From JACCZX01 sp963786295 (lineage in GTDB: Bacteria; Pseudomonadota; Gammaproteobacteria; Burkholderiales; Burkholderiaceae_F): a DNA stretch of 64,000 nucleotides. The notes under the pieces are model-generated. The model had not been told where the DNA came from and made no database searches. It worked only from the letters and a program-made list of their open reading frames with translations. Positions 46,099 to 55,899 of this stretch are shown here, in pieces (the stretch's first letter is position 1; each line of letters opens with the position of its first letter). A program made the translations under genes and the position numbers. The stretch spans positions 62,001 through 126,000 of the forward strand of contig CAWAYV010000034.1 of NCBI GenBank assembly GCA_963786295.1. Direction: 5' to 3'.

Positions 46099-47887
46099 TC
46101 ACGGCAAGACCACGCTGGTCGACAAGCTGCTGCAGCAGTCGGGAACGTTTCGCGAAAACCAACAGGTGGCAGAGCGCGTGATGGACTCCAATGACATCGA
46201 GCGCGAACGCGGCATCACAATCCTTGCAAAAAACTGCGCGGTCGACTACGAAGGCACGCACATCAACATCGTCGACACGCCGGGCCACGCGGACTTCGGC
46301 GGCGAGGTCGAGCGCGTGCTGTCGATGGTCGATGGGGTGCTGCTGCTGGTCGACGCGGTCGAAGGGCCGATGCCGCAGACACGATTCGTCACGCGCAAGG
46401 CGCTGGCGCAAGGGCTAAAGCCGATCGTTGTCGTCAACAAGATCGACCGGCCGGGTGTGCGACCCGACTGGGTAGTCAACCACATGTTTGATCTGTTCGA
46501 CAAACTGGGCGCGGCCGAAGAGCAACTCGATTTTCCGGTGATCTACGCATCGGCGTTGCATGGCTACGCGGGCACGTCGCCTGACGTACGCAGTGGCGAC
46601 TTGAAGCCACTGTTCGAAGCGATCCTCGCGCATGTGCGCGTGCGCGACGACGATCCCGACAAGCCGCTGCAGTTGCAGATCTGTTCACTCGATTACACGA
46701 GCTACGTCGGCAAGATCGGCATCGGCCGAATCAGTCGCGGGCGGCTGCGCGCTGGGCAAGAAGTTCTGGTCATGCACGGTCCGGAAGGCGCGCAGAACGC
46801 GCCGACCACCAAAGGCCGCATTAACCAGGTCCTGACATTCAAGGGACTCGAGCGGCAGTTGGTCGATGAAGCAATGGCCGGTGACATCGTGCTGGTCAAC
46901 GGGATCGACGATATCGGCATCGGCTGCACGCTAACGCCCGTCGATTTTCCGGACGCGCTGCCGCTGCTGAAAGTCGACGAGCCGACATTGATGATGAACT
47001 TCCAAGTCAACACGTCGCCGCTGGCCGGACGTGAAGGCAAATACGTCACCAGCCGGCAACTGCGCGAGCGGCTGGTGCGCGAATTGAAATCCAACGTCGC
47101 GATGCGAATGCGCGAGACTGCCGACGAGCAAGTATTTGAAGTCGCGGGCCGCGGCGAATTGCATCTGACGATCCTGCTGGAGAATATGCGGCGCGAAGGA
47201 TACGAAATGGCGGTATCGCGCCCGCGTGTGCTGTTCAAAGATGTCGGCGGCGAGCGGCTCGAGCCCTACGAGATGTTGTCCGTCGACATCGAAGATCAGA
47301 ACCAGGGCGCGATCATGGAAGAACTCGGTCGCCGCAAGGGCGATCTGCAGGACATGCAGCCCGACGGCAAGGGAAGAGTCCGGCTCGAATATCGAATTCC
47401 GGCGCGCGGTCTGATCGGGTTCCAAGGCGAGTTCATGACCTTGACGCGCGGCACGGGCTTGATGAGCCATGTGTTCGATGACTACGGCCCGGTGCGCGCA
47501 GGCGAAGTCGGAGAGCGGCGTAACGGCGTGCTGATCAGCCAGGACGACGGCGAGGCGGTCGCGTATGCACTGTGGAAGTTGCAAGAGCGCGGACGCATGT
47601 TCGTCAGCCCCGGCGATAAGCTGTACGAAGGGATGATCATCGGCATCAATTCGCGCGACAACGATCTGGTCGTCAATCCGGTGCGCGAAAAGAAGCTTAC
47701 GAACGTACGCGCATCGGGAAAGGACGAGCATATCGATCTGGTGACACCGATCGCCTTGACGCTCGAATCTGCGGTCGAATTTATTGCCGATGATGAGCTG
47801 GTAGAAATCACGCCGCAGAGTATTCGCTTGAGAAAGCGATATTTGAAAGAGCACGAGCGCAAGCGTGCGCAACGAGAGGCCGCGTGA
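46055..47887 (+). CDS. typA: Ribosome-associated GTPase TypA/BipA
   Basis: A 610-residue translational GTPase that aids 50S assembly and stress or cold adaptation. The G domain (about 1-200) shows AHVDHGKTTLVDK, RERGITI, DTPGHADFGGEVER and NKIDRPGVRPD; EF-G-like domains III and V and the BipA C-terminal domain follow. Complete with no frame break. Its start overlaps truB by 44 bases. Confidence 0.96.
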   Translation: MKRPIRNLAIIAHVDHGKTTLVDKLLQQSGTFRENQQVAERVMDSNDIERERGITILAKNCAVDYEGTHINIVDTPGHADFGGEVERVLSMVDGVLLLVDAVEGPMPQTRFVTRKALAQGLKPIVVVNKIDRPGVRPDWVVNHMFDLFDKLGAAEEQLDFPVIYASALHGYAGTSPDVRSGDLKPLFEAILAHVRVRDDDPDKPLQLQICSLDYTSYVGKIGIGRISRGRLRAGQEVLVMHGPEGAQNAPTTKGRINQVLTFKGLERQLVDEAMAGDIVLVNGIDDIGIGCTLTPVDFPDALPLLKVDEPTLMMNFQVNTSPLAGREGKYVTSRQLRERLVRELKSNVAMRMRETADEQVFEVAGRGELHLTILLENMRREGYEMAVSRPRVLFKDVGGERLEPYEMLSVDIEDQNQGAIMEELGRRKGDLQDMQPDGKGRVRLEYRIPARGLIGFQGEFMTLTRGTGLMSHVFDDYGPVRAGEVGERRNGVLISQDDGEAVAYALWKLQERGRMFVSPGDKLYEGMIIGINSRDNDLVVNPVREKKLTNVRASGKDEHIDLVTPIALTLESAVEFIADDELVEITPQSIRLRKRYLKEHERKRAQREAA

Positions 47888-47908
47888 GCGGCTGCGCGCT
47901 GCCGCGCC

Positions 47909-48886
47909 ATGCGCGAGCGTATTCGACGACTCCCTCCCCAGCCCTCCCTCCGCGAGGGAGGGAGATCAAACTTGCTGAGTAGCTTGCCGAATTCCGCGCA
48001 CCGCCGCGCGATCATCCTGATGATCATCGCGCCGACACTTTGGAGCATCGCCGGCGTCGTCACTCGTCACTTGTCGCCGGAGCTGCAAGCACACGGCCGG
48101 TTCGAAATCACATTCTGGCGCAGCGTATTCGCAGCGATTTTCGTCGGTGGATTTCTGCTCGTGCGGCGCGACTTCGTCGGTTCACTGCGCCGAACCGGAA
48201 TCGCCGGATTGATGTCGGGTGCCATGTGGGCTGTCATGTTCACTTGCTTCATGCTGGCGCTGACGCTGACGTCCACCGCCAATACGTTGATCGTGCTCGC
48301 AGTAGGGCCATTGACGACCGCTCTGCTCGCTCGCGCAGTGCTGAAGGCGCCGATACCGCCTCGAACGTGGGCTGCGATTGCGATCGCGATGGTCGGCATC
48401 GGTGCGATGTTCGCGGACGGTTTGCGTATTGAATCCCGGGCCGCCGTGCTCGGCATGCTGGTCGCGTTCGCAATACCGCTCGCGGGCTCGATCAACGTCG
48501 TGATTCTGAAGAAGCGCGGCGAGAGCATCGATTTGATTCCTGCTGTGTTTCTCGGCGGAACGATCTCGGCAGCGCTCATGCTTCCGTTTGCCTGGCCGTT
48601 TACTGCCGATGCGCGCGACATCGCGCTACTCGTACTGCTGGGCTTCTTTCAACTCGGGTTGCCATGCACACTGTTGGTGATCGCCGCGCGCCACCTTTCG
48701 GCGACCGAAGTGGCGCTGTTGGCGTTGCTCGAAGTGGTTCTCGGGCCGCTATGGGCTTGGCTGGGCGCCGGCGAAGCTCCGGCGTCCAGCGCGTTGTTTG
48801 GCGGCGCACTGGTGCTGTCGGCGCTGATGCTCAACGAACTGGTTGCGGCACGCCGTGCCTCGTCGGCCCGCCTAACGCTGCGTTAG
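47909..48886 (+). CDS. EamA/DMT-superfamily transporter
   Basis: A membrane protein with about ten hydrophobic segments and two EamA repeats (around LMIIAPTLWSIAGVVTRH and VLGMLVAFAIPLAGSIN). Substrate unknown. The ATG at 47909 reads through the hairpin at 47942-47962, giving a polar leader; the TTG at 47972 (MLSSLPNSAHRR) with a purine-rich GGAGG before it is at least as likely as the true start. It is unrelated in function to the preceding translation genes. Confidence 0.85.
   Translation: MRERIRRLPPQPSLREGGRSNLLSSLPNSAHRRAIILMIIAPTLWSIAGVVTRHLSPELQAHGRFEITFWRSVFAAIFVGGFLLVRRDFVGSLRRTGIAGLMSGAMWAVMFTCFMLALTLTSTANTLIVLAVGPLTTALLARAVLKAPIPPRTWAAIAIAMVGIGAMFADGLRIESRAAVLGMLVAFAIPLAGSINVVILKKRGESIDLIPAVFLGGTISAALMLPFAWPFTADARDIALLVLLGFFQLGLPCTLLVIAARHLSATEVALLALLEVVLGPLWAWLGAGEAPASSALFGGALVLSALMLNELVAARRASSARLTLR
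47942..47962. repeat. Short palindromic hairpin (REP-like)
   Basis: A perfect 9-base stem (CCCTCCCTC with its complement, 3-base loop) between typA and the following transporter gene. Such pyrimidine/purine hairpins recur in intergenic spaces of betaproteobacteria; only this copy is seen in the window. It may act as a transcript end or spacer. Confidence 0.5.
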
Positions 48887-48991
48887 GCGCCAACGACGTT
48901 CGCCGGAAGCGTGGTCAGAGCGCCCGTGCACCTGCACCGGGAACGTCGGATGCTCTGGGCAAGGCTGCAACACGCTTGACAGGAGGTCGAT

Positions 48992-49492
48992 ATGCCGGAC
49001 AAAGCGACATTGGAACGAGCGAAGAAAGACAAGCGCGAAGGCAAGGCGCCGAGCACACAGGCCGGCGAGTTCGTGCGCGAAGAGATCGAACACATTCGCG
49101 AAGGCAAGCACGGGGCACGGTCGGCCAAGCAGGCGATTGCGATCGGCTTGTCGAAGGCGCGACGGGCGGGCGTCGATCTACCGCCGCCCGAAAAGGGCGC
49201 TACGTCGGAGCAAACGCGACGGAGTGCGGCAAGCGCTTATCGGGCGGGACAGGAGGGCGATCACAAGGTTTCACCGGCTCGATCGCGCGCCGCGACGCGT
49301 GCGTTGAAGCGCGAGGGCCACGCAGCGGCGTCGAAGAAGGCGCTTTCCAGGCATGCACACGCGGCGGCGGCCGATAAAACCGCCGCCGACCGGTCGGCGG
49401 CGGCTCGCAAAGCGGTGAGAACGAAAGGTGCTGCAGAGCGCTCGGCTGCCGCACGCAAGGCGGCGCGAACGCGTGCCCGGACCAGCGGCTAG
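48992..49492 (+). CDS. DUF6496-type small basic protein
   Basis: A 166-residue, very basic protein. The N-terminal half holds the conserved core (EFVREEIEHIREGKHGAR and SAKQAIAIGLSKARRAGV) found in DUF6496-type proteins, and the C-terminal half is a low-complexity Ala/Lys/Arg tail with repeats of DRSAAARKA and ERSAAARKA, resembling histone-like tails. A role in nucleic-acid binding is my inference from charge. ATG 48992 is preceded by AGGAGG. The zinc-ribbon gene follows 11 bases later. Confidence 0.75.
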   Translation: MPDKATLERAKKDKREGKAPSTQAGEFVREEIEHIREGKHGARSAKQAIAIGLSKARRAGVDLPPPEKGATSEQTRRSAASAYRAGQEGDHKVSPARSRAATRALKREGHAAASKKALSRHAHAAAADKTAADRSAAARKAVRTKGAAERSAAARKAARTRARTSG

Positions 49493-49503
49493 CCGGAGGC
49501 TGT

Positions 49504-49737
49504 ATGGCGAAATGCGATGCTTGCGGCAATGACTACGACAAGTCGTTCGAAGTAAGAAAGGGCGGCAGGACCTACACCTTCGACAGTTTTGAATGCGCGA
49601 TTCATCGGCTGGCTCCTACCTGCGAGCATTGCGGAGTGCGCATCGTCGGTCACGGCCTGGAAAAGGACGGGCGAATGTTCTGCTGCGATCATTGCGCAGA
49701 ACAAGAAGGCGTTACCGAGCTGCGTGACCGCGCGTGA
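49504..49737 (+). CDS. Small zinc-ribbon protein
   Basis: A 77-residue protein with four cysteine pairs or equivalents: CDACG at the start, a Cys in FECAIHRLAP, CEHCG, and CCDHCAEQ. These fit a treble-clef/zinc-ribbon or metallothionein-like fold that binds one or two metal ions. Similar short proteins are common in proteobacteria but uncharacterised. It lies between the DUF6496-like gene and the exported methyltransferase, and its stop overlaps the next open frame. Confidence 0.8.
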   Translation: MAKCDACGNDYDKSFEVRKGGRTYTFDSFECAIHRLAPTCEHCGVRIVGHGLEKDGRMFCCDHCAEQEGVTELRDRA

Positions 49738-49766
49738 TGCGGGCTAACTCGAGACAGGGAGAGAAG

Positions 49767-50423
49767 ATGCAATTCTTAACGAAGGTCTGTTGGCTGGCGA
49801 TGACGCTGTGTCTCGGCTCGGTGTGGTCCGACACGCTGGCGCAATCAACAACTCAACCAACCGCGCCGTCGCTAACGACGGCGCCAGGCAAGCAACTTCG
49901 CTCGCCCGACGTGATCTACGTCCCGACTCCGCCGGAAGTGGTCGACGCGATGCTGAAGGTCGCGAATGTGCGCCAGGGTGACGTGTTGTATGACCTGGGC
50001 TCGGGCGACGGGCGCATCCCGATCATGGCGGTTCAAAAATATAACGTGACGCGCGCGACCGGAATCGAAATCAATCCGGAGCGCATCGCGGAAGCGCAAG
50101 AAAATCTAAAGGCCGCGGGTGTCGGCGATCGCGTGCGTTTCCGCAACGAGGACTTGTTTGAAGCAAACTTCTCCGATGCAACGGTCGTGACGCTTTACCT
50201 GTTACCTGCGCTTAACGTCAAATTGTTGCCAAAACTGCTTAAGGACTTGAAGCCAGGCACCCGCGTTGTCTCACATGCGTTTGCCATGGGCGATTGGAAG
50301 CCCGAGCAGACGCTTGAAGTCGGCGGGCGCGCAGTCTATTTCTGGACGATCCCGGCGAGAGGAACCGCGGCCTACGCTGCCGCATCAGCCGCAGCCGGCG
50401 CCGGTGGACTGGGCTCTAACTAG
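49767..50423 (+). CDS. Exported class I SAM-dependent methyltransferase-like protein
   Basis: A 218-residue protein with an N-terminal signal sequence (MQFLTKVCWLAMTLCLGSVW, cleavage likely after LAQS) and then a Rossmann methyltransferase core: DVLYDLGSGDGRIPIMAV (motif I), GIEINPERIAEAQENL and LYLLPALNVKLLPKL. A signal peptide on a SAM-dependent fold is odd because SAM is cytosolic; it may be membrane-tethered, or SAM may not be its ligand. ATG 49767 with GGGAGAG upstream is preferred to the GTG at 49734. The C-terminus is Ala/Gly rich. Confidence 0.78.
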   Translation: MQFLTKVCWLAMTLCLGSVWSDTLAQSTTQPTAPSLTTAPGKQLRSPDVIYVPTPPEVVDAMLKVANVRQGDVLYDLGSGDGRIPIMAVQKYNVTRATGIEINPERIAEAQENLKAAGVGDRVRFRNEDLFEANFSDATVVTLYLLPALNVKLLPKLLKDLKPGTRVVSHAFAMGDWKPEQTLEVGGRAVYFWTIPARGTAAYAAASAAAGAGGLGSN

Positions 50424-50470
50424 CCGACGCGTCAGGCAGGTCGTAACGCGTCGACTGGGTCCGCGCGCGG

Positions 50471-51595
50471 TTAACGAAACGACGGCAGATGCTGCCGCAA
50501 ATCCGGCAGCTGCGTTCGCAGCTTCCGAAGTGTTGAACGTGTGTGCTGCAGGGGAAGCGTCGGAAGTCTCTGCCGCAGCGCGGGTGCATGACGGCTCAGT
50601 TCTTTGCGATACAGCACCGCGAGCGCTATCAGGCCGATCGCACCGAAGACGATCAGCGTTGTCTTCGTGTACATGGTGGCCAGCGTGTACACGCTCGATT
50701 CGAATACGGGTCCGCTGCGGCCCTGTCGCTCGCGCAGACGTCCGCGCGGCTCATATAGATTGTTCTGCGAGTTATCGAGCCTCGGCTGGTCGGTTTGCAG
50801 CATCTTGATTGCGAAGCGCTCGGAGTATTTATCTGCCAGCCGTGGCGTGTAATGAGTTGCGCTGGCGTTCAGCTTTGCAGCGCCGCCGACGTATAAATCG
50901 CGTTTCGGATTCTCGGCGGCAAACAAAATCGCCCTGGCCACCAACTCCGGCGCGTAAACCGGCGGTGGAAAGTTCGCCTGCTTATCCATGTAGTTCTTCG
51001 CATGGCCGATCAGCGGCGTGTCGATTGCAGCCGGTTTGATCAGCGTGACCGACACTTTTGCTTTCTCGTGCTCGAGTTCGATGCGCAATGAATCGGTGAA
51101 CCCCTTGACGGCGTGCTTCGACGCGACGTAGATGCCTTGCAGCGGCGTCGCGTGATCGGACACCTGACTACCGATGTTGATCAGTGCGCCTCCGCGATGC
51201 TTCAGGTGCTCGACTGCGAGCAGCGATCCGTTGACGACGCCCCAGAAGTTTGTTTCGAAAAGTTTGCGCTGGTCATCGCGTGATACGTCTTCGTTGCGGC
51301 CGAAAATCAACACGCCCGCGTCGTTGATCCACGTATCAAATCCGCCGAACCGCTCGATCGCGATCTCGGACGCACGGCGCAACTCGCCTTCCTTGGCGAC
51401 GTCGGCGACGACGAATTCCGCGTTGCCACCCTTCATTCGTATTTCAGACGTCAATTGTTCCAACGCTCCTTCGCTGCGCGCGACTAGGACCAGGTTTGCA
51501 CCGCGCTCGGCGGCCATGCGTGCCGTCACCAATCCGATGCCACTGGTGGCGCCGGTGACGACGATGGTTTGATCGGAGAGCTTTTTTAATCTCAT
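50471..51595 (-). CDS. SDR-family oxidoreductase with C-terminal membrane segment
   Basis: A 374-residue short-chain dehydrogenase. The Rossmann start VTGATSGIGLVTARMAAERG and the catalytic YVASKHAVKGF (Tyr, Lys) are present. Beyond the about 250-residue SDR domain an extension of about 120 residues holds a hydrophobic segment (TTLIVFGAIGLIALAVLY) and a basic Arg/Leu-rich tail, so it is probably membrane-anchored. The substrate is unknown. It is convergent with the exported methyltransferase and divergent from the B12 locus. Confidence 0.88.
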   Translation of the reverse strand: MRLKKLSDQTIVVTGATSGIGLVTARMAAERGANLVLVARSEGALEQLTSEIRMKGGNAEFVVADVAKEGELRRASEIAIERFGGFDTWINDAGVLIFGRNEDVSRDDQRKLFETNFWGVVNGSLLAVEHLKHRGGALINIGSQVSDHATPLQGIYVASKHAVKGFTDSLRIELEHEKAKVSVTLIKPAAIDTPLIGHAKNYMDKQANFPPPVYAPELVARAILFAAENPKRDLYVGGAAKLNASATHYTPRLADKYSERFAIKMLQTDQPRLDNSQNNLYEPRGRLRERQGRSGPVFESSVYTLATMYTKTTLIVFGAIGLIALAVLYRKELSRHAPALRQRLPTLPLQHTRSTLRKLRTQLPDLRQHLPSFR

Positions 51596-51736
51596 GACGA
51601 TCTCGTGGAGGAACTACACGTCGCAAGAGCAAGCGCCGTTCCAGGATCTTGCCGCCGCCGAGCATTTTCCACTGTTGTGGCTTGCAGCGACTCACTAGCG
51701 GAACGTGCCGATCATTGGCGCTATAGTCGCGGCGCG

Positions 51737-51941
51737 TCAGGTGCCCGATGGTTCACGCCTCGGGTGAAACGGGAAGCCGGTGAAGTGGTGACACCAAGGC
51801 CGGCACTGCCCCCGCAACGGTAAGTCAGAGTAACGGATCGCTTGTTTGACCACTGCATCGAAGGGTGCGGGAAGGTGCGATCCCACAGCGTCGAGCTGAT
51901 TCTTTAGCGCGCGCTTCTGATAAGTCCGGAGACCGGCCTGG
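51737..51941 (+). ncRNA. Cobalamin riboswitch
   Basis: The 467 bases between 51595 and 52063 hold an about 205-base cobalamin riboswitch. The conserved parts appear in order: GGTGAAACGGGAAGCCGGTGA, CTGCCCCCGCAACGGTAAG (the B12-box core), a GGGAAGG-type element and AGTCCGGAGACCGGCC at the 3' side. It precedes btuB by about 120 bases, which is the expected target, and should lower uptake when adenosylcobalamin is plentiful. Confidence 0.95.
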
Positions 51942-52062
51942 CGGGCGAGTCGCCGCGTCATGCGGCGGCTTCAGCAGCGCGGTCGCGGCGGGCGATGGTG
52001 TGCAGCAATCTGCATTCACCGAACCTCGCTCGGTCGCGCGCGTACTTTGACGCGGGTGAGCG

Positions 52063-54007
52063 ATGCAAAGCAATCTCGAAGCTGGATTCGACGCAAAGGT
52101 ATGGTGCGGATCAGCTGCTGTCTTCATGGCGGCGTGCTGGATCAACGGTGCGCAGGCGCAAGTTGTTGCGGCGCCTCTTGAAGGCGTGGTCATCAGCGGC
52201 AACCGCACCGTGACTCCACTGGTGGATACCGGCTCTGACGTCAGCATCATTACGGCAGAGGAGTTGGAGCAACGGCAGATCCGCTTCGTATCCGAAGCCC
52301 TGCGTGAGGCTCCGGGTATCGCAGTCAGTCGTTCGGGGCCGGTCGGCACCAATACGCAGGTTCGGATTCGAGGTGCAGAAGCAAATCACACCGTCGTGAT
52401 GATCGATGGCGTCAAGGTCAATGATCCATTCACATCGGAAGTCGACTTCGCACATTTGCTGGCGGCGCAGATCGAACGCATCGAAATTCTGCGCGGCCCG
52501 CAGAGCGCGTTGTACGGGGCTGAAGCCATCGGTGGCGTGATCAGCATCTTTACCAAGCGCGGCGCGCCGGGTGTGCAGGCCGAGGCAGGTGTCGAGGGCG
52601 GATCGTTTTCTACGATCAACGGTATGGCCGGCGTGCGCGGTGCGACGCAAACCGTGAACTATGCGTTGTCGGCGACCGCATACAGGAGCGACGGCACCAA
52701 CGTGTCGCGCTTCGGCTCCGAAGACGACGGTTATCGCAATCGGACTGTGTATGCGAGTGGGGGTTGGGCACCCGTAGCGGGCGCCTCGCTCGATGCATCG
52801 CTCCGCTATCGCGATAGCCGCAGCATGTTTGATCCGCAGGACTTCGGCTTTCCTCCCGGCCCGACGTTCGGTTTGATCATCGATGGCGATCGCCAGACGG
52901 AAGGCGAGCAGCTCGATACGAAGTTGCGCGGGCAATTGACCACCGGAGCGTTTGAGCATCAGCTCGGGTTTGCACACACGAAAACCGGCGGAAGATACGT
53001 TTGCAGACGGAGTTTTTTCGAACGGATTTGAAGGCAAGCGTCGCTGGTTTACCTATCAGGGCACATGGCGATTCGGTGGGACTGACGTACCGCAGGTGCT
53101 GACGTTATGGGCCGAATACGAGCGGCTACAGTTCGAAAGCAAGGGCCCGACGCCCACATCGGCGCAAAACCAGGTGCGCGAGAACGACAAGAACGCGTTC
53201 GCCACGGAGTATCGCGTGCGCCTGCCGTCGCTGACGGCGCTGACGCTGTCGGCGCGGCGCGACAACCATCAGTTGTTCGAAGATGCGACGACGTATCGCA
53301 TTACCGCGGCTCAACTGGTAGGGCAACGGGTGAAACTGCGCGCAAGCTATGGCACCGGCATTGCGAACCCGACGTTTTTCGAATTGTTCGGCTTTATTTC
53401 GGGCAGCTTCGATCCCAATCCGGCTCTGAAGCCGGAAGAGTCGCGCGGCTTCGACATCGGCGCGGATTTCGCGATCGCAGACAGCGGCCGGCTTTCGATC
53501 ACGTACTTTGATGCGAATCTGGAAAACGAAATCGTCGGCACGTTCGACTCGACCACGTTTCGTTCGAGCGTCGCCAATCTGAGCGGCAAAAGCAAGCGGC
53601 GCGGGTTTGAAGCGGAAGCACAGTATTCGCCGAGCGCCGATTTAGCGCTCTGGTTCTCTTACACGTACACGGACGCGAAGCAGTCAGACGGCCAGCTCGA
53701 AGTGCGCCGCCCGCGCCATGCCGGCTCGGCCGGATTGACCTACACACTGCCGAGCGCGTCGGGTGCAATCACGCTCGCGGTCGATTACAACGGCCAGCAG
53801 GAGGATCTCGATTTTCGAAGCTTTAGCTCGGCGCGCGTGACGTTGCGCGATTACACGCTGGTGCGGATCGCCGGCCAGTACGCGATCACGCGCAACGTCA
53901 GCCTGACGGCGCGTGTCGAAAATCTGCTTGATCAGGATTACGAAGAAGTGTTTTCGTATCGGCCGAGCGGCCGCGCGTTCTACGCCGGTGTGCAGGCGCG
54001 TTTTTAG
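52063..54007 (+). CDS. btuB: TonB-dependent vitamin B12 receptor BtuB, one frame break
   Basis: Outer-membrane cobalamin transporter. A signal sequence (SAAVFMAACWINGAQAQ) is followed by a plug domain with a TonB-box-like segment, VRIRGAEANHTVVMIDGVKVND and GPQSALYGAEAIGGVISI, then the beta-barrel, ending LLDQDYEEVFSYRPSGRAFYAGVQARF with the usual terminal Phe. At 52981-52984 (an AAAA run) one extra base stops the first frame at 53031; dropping it restores KPAEDTFADGVFSNGFEG. Located under the cobalamin riboswitch and followed by btuF, so the substrate is almost certainly B12 or a corrinoid. Confidence 0.93.
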
Positions 54008-54012
54008 CAGCG

Positions 54013-54865
54013 ATGAAAGCGCGGTAATGCCCTAGCGGTATTGCTGTTGGCGAGCGTTGTCGGCGCAAGCAACGCAGCGCCGCAGCGCATCGTTTCGCTG
54101 AACTTGTGCGCCGATGAACTGGTGTTGCGGCTGGCGCCGCCGGGCACTGTGAAGTCGGTGACGTGGCTGGCGCGCGATCCCACCTTGTCAAACGTCTCTG
54201 CGCTGGCGCACGAAGTGCCCGTCAATCGGGGTTTGGCCGAAGATGTCGTGCCGCTTGCCCCCGACCTGGTAATCGCCGGTGCCTACACAACGCGCACCGC
54301 CGTCGCGCTGCTGCAGCGGCTGGGCATACCGGTGCTGGAACTGCCAGTGCCGAGCAGCGTCGATGAAGCGCTGGCGCAGATTGCGACGGTAGCTGCCGCA
54401 CTCGGAGCGACAGAGAAGGGCACGCAGTTGATTGCCGACATTCGAAGCGGGCTGTCTGAAGTGCCTATCGCGCCAACCGGATCGAGTCACCTGATTGCCG
54501 CCGTGTATCAGCCGAACGGTTTCACGATCGGGAAGGGCTCGCTCGTCAATGACTTGTTAAACCGCGCCGGTTTGCGCAACCTTGCCGTTGAACGGCGCAT
54601 CGACAACTACGGAGAGCTGCCGCTCGAGTTGTTGCTGTTCGCACAGCCTGATCTGTTGATCATCAATGAAGCTGAGGACCGCGGACCGGCGATGGCGTAC
54701 GAAGTGTTGCGTCATCCTGCGCTGATGCGCCGTTATCGCGGCGCACGGGTTGTCAGCGTGCCGTCGGCGTGGTGGAGTTGCCCCGGGCCGCGCCTGGTCG
54801 ACGCGGTGCAGCGCTTGCAGCACGCAGCGCAGCGCTTACCGTCGCTGCCAAAGGACGAACGATGA
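54013..54865 (+). CDS. btuF: Periplasmic cobalamin-binding protein BtuF, start frame-shifted
   Basis: Receives B12 from BtuB and hands it to BtuCD. The mature protein (QRIVSLNLCADELVLRLAPPG, then YEVLRHPALMRRYRGA and WSCPGPRLVDAV) is in one frame from the TTG at 54041. The natural-looking ATG at 54013 would encode a complete signal peptide (MKARNALAVLLLASVVG) only if one extra base is dropped near 54024-54026; as written it stops at once. Either a sequence error or the TTG start with a shorter leader. The stop overlaps the btuC start. Confidence 0.85.
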
Positions 54866-55899
54866 GCGCGCGCGCATCGGCTGTTCCGGCACGTTCATTC
54901 GCAGCGCCGATAGCGCCATCACTACTGCTGAGTGGTCTGATACTGACGCTGCTGGTGCTATCCGCGGTGTCACTCGCTGTCGGACGCGCGCCGCTCGACG
55001 TCGGGTCCGCGATCGCACAGTGGGTGCGTGGCGAGTCCACGCTCGCAACCCTGGTGTTGATCGAGCTGCGCGTCCCGCGCACGTTGCTCGCCGTTCTGGT
55101 CGGTGCAAGTCTCGGCTTGTCCGGCGCGGCGTTGCAGGGACTGCTGCGCAATCCGCTTGCCGAGCCCGGCATCATCGGCGTGTCGGCGTGCGCCGCATTC
55201 GGCGCGGTCATCGCTTTCTACAGCGGCCTTTCGTTCGCGGCGCCGCTGGCGTTGCCGCTAGCCGGCATCGCGGGGGCGTTAATGGCGGTGGTGTTGCTGT
55301 ATGCGCTGGCCGGCCGTGAAGCAAGCACGTTGACGTTGATTCTGGCGGGCGTTGCGATCAACGGATTTGCCGGGGCGGCCACGGCACTTGCGCTGAATCT
55401 CGCGCCCAATCCGTTCGCAGTGACCGAGATCGTGTTCTGGATGATGGGATCGCTGGCCGATCGCAGCATCAGCCATTTACAGTTGGCGGCGCCGTTGATG
55501 ATCGTCGGGTGGGCATTGTTGCTGACCAGCGGTCGCGCGCTCGATGCGTTGACGTTGGGTGAAGACACCGCGGCAAGTCTCGGTGTGCGACTTTCCAGGC
55601 TGCGATTCATGCTCGTGCTCGGCACCGCGCTGGCAGTCGGAAGCGGCGTCGCAGTGACCGGCGCGGTCGGCTTCGTGGGTTTGGTCGCGCCGCATCTGTT
55701 GCGGCCATTCGTTGCGCATCAGCCGAGTCGCTTGCTCATCGCGAGCGCGCTCGCCGGCGCGGTGTTGGTGCTGGCCGCGGACATTGCGATCCGACTGATC
55801 ACCGTCGGGCCCGAGCTCAAGCTGGGCGTGGTCACCGCGCTGATCGGTGCGCCGTTCTTTCTGGTGCTCGTGATGCGACTGCGGCGCGAAACGATCTGA
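54862..55899 (+). CDS. btuC: Cobalamin ABC transporter permease BtuC
   Basis: A FecCD-type inner-membrane permease, 345 residues with about ten membrane segments. Typical family regions are LVLIELRVPRTLLAVLVGASL, GAALQGLLRNPLAEPGIIGV and GAVGFVGLVAPHLLRPFVAH. ATG 54862 overlaps the btuF stop (ATGA) and is preferred to the longer upstream frame. The stop overlaps btuD. It pairs with BtuD and BtuF to import B12. Confidence 0.93.
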   Translation: MSARASAVPARSFAAPIAPSLLLSGLILTLLVLSAVSLAVGRAPLDVGSAIAQWVRGESTLATLVLIELRVPRTLLAVLVGASLGLSGAALQGLLRNPLAEPGIIGVSACAAFGAVIAFYSGLSFAAPLALPLAGIAGALMAVVLLYALAGREASTLTLILAGVAINGFAGAATALALNLAPNPFAVTEIVFWMMGSLADRSISHLQLAAPLMIVGWALLLTSGRALDALTLGEDTAASLGVRLSRLRFMLVLGTALAVGSGVAVTGAVGFVGLVAPHLLRPFVAHQPSRLLIASALAGAVLVLAADIAIRLITVGPELKLGVVTALIGAPFFLVLVMRLRRETI

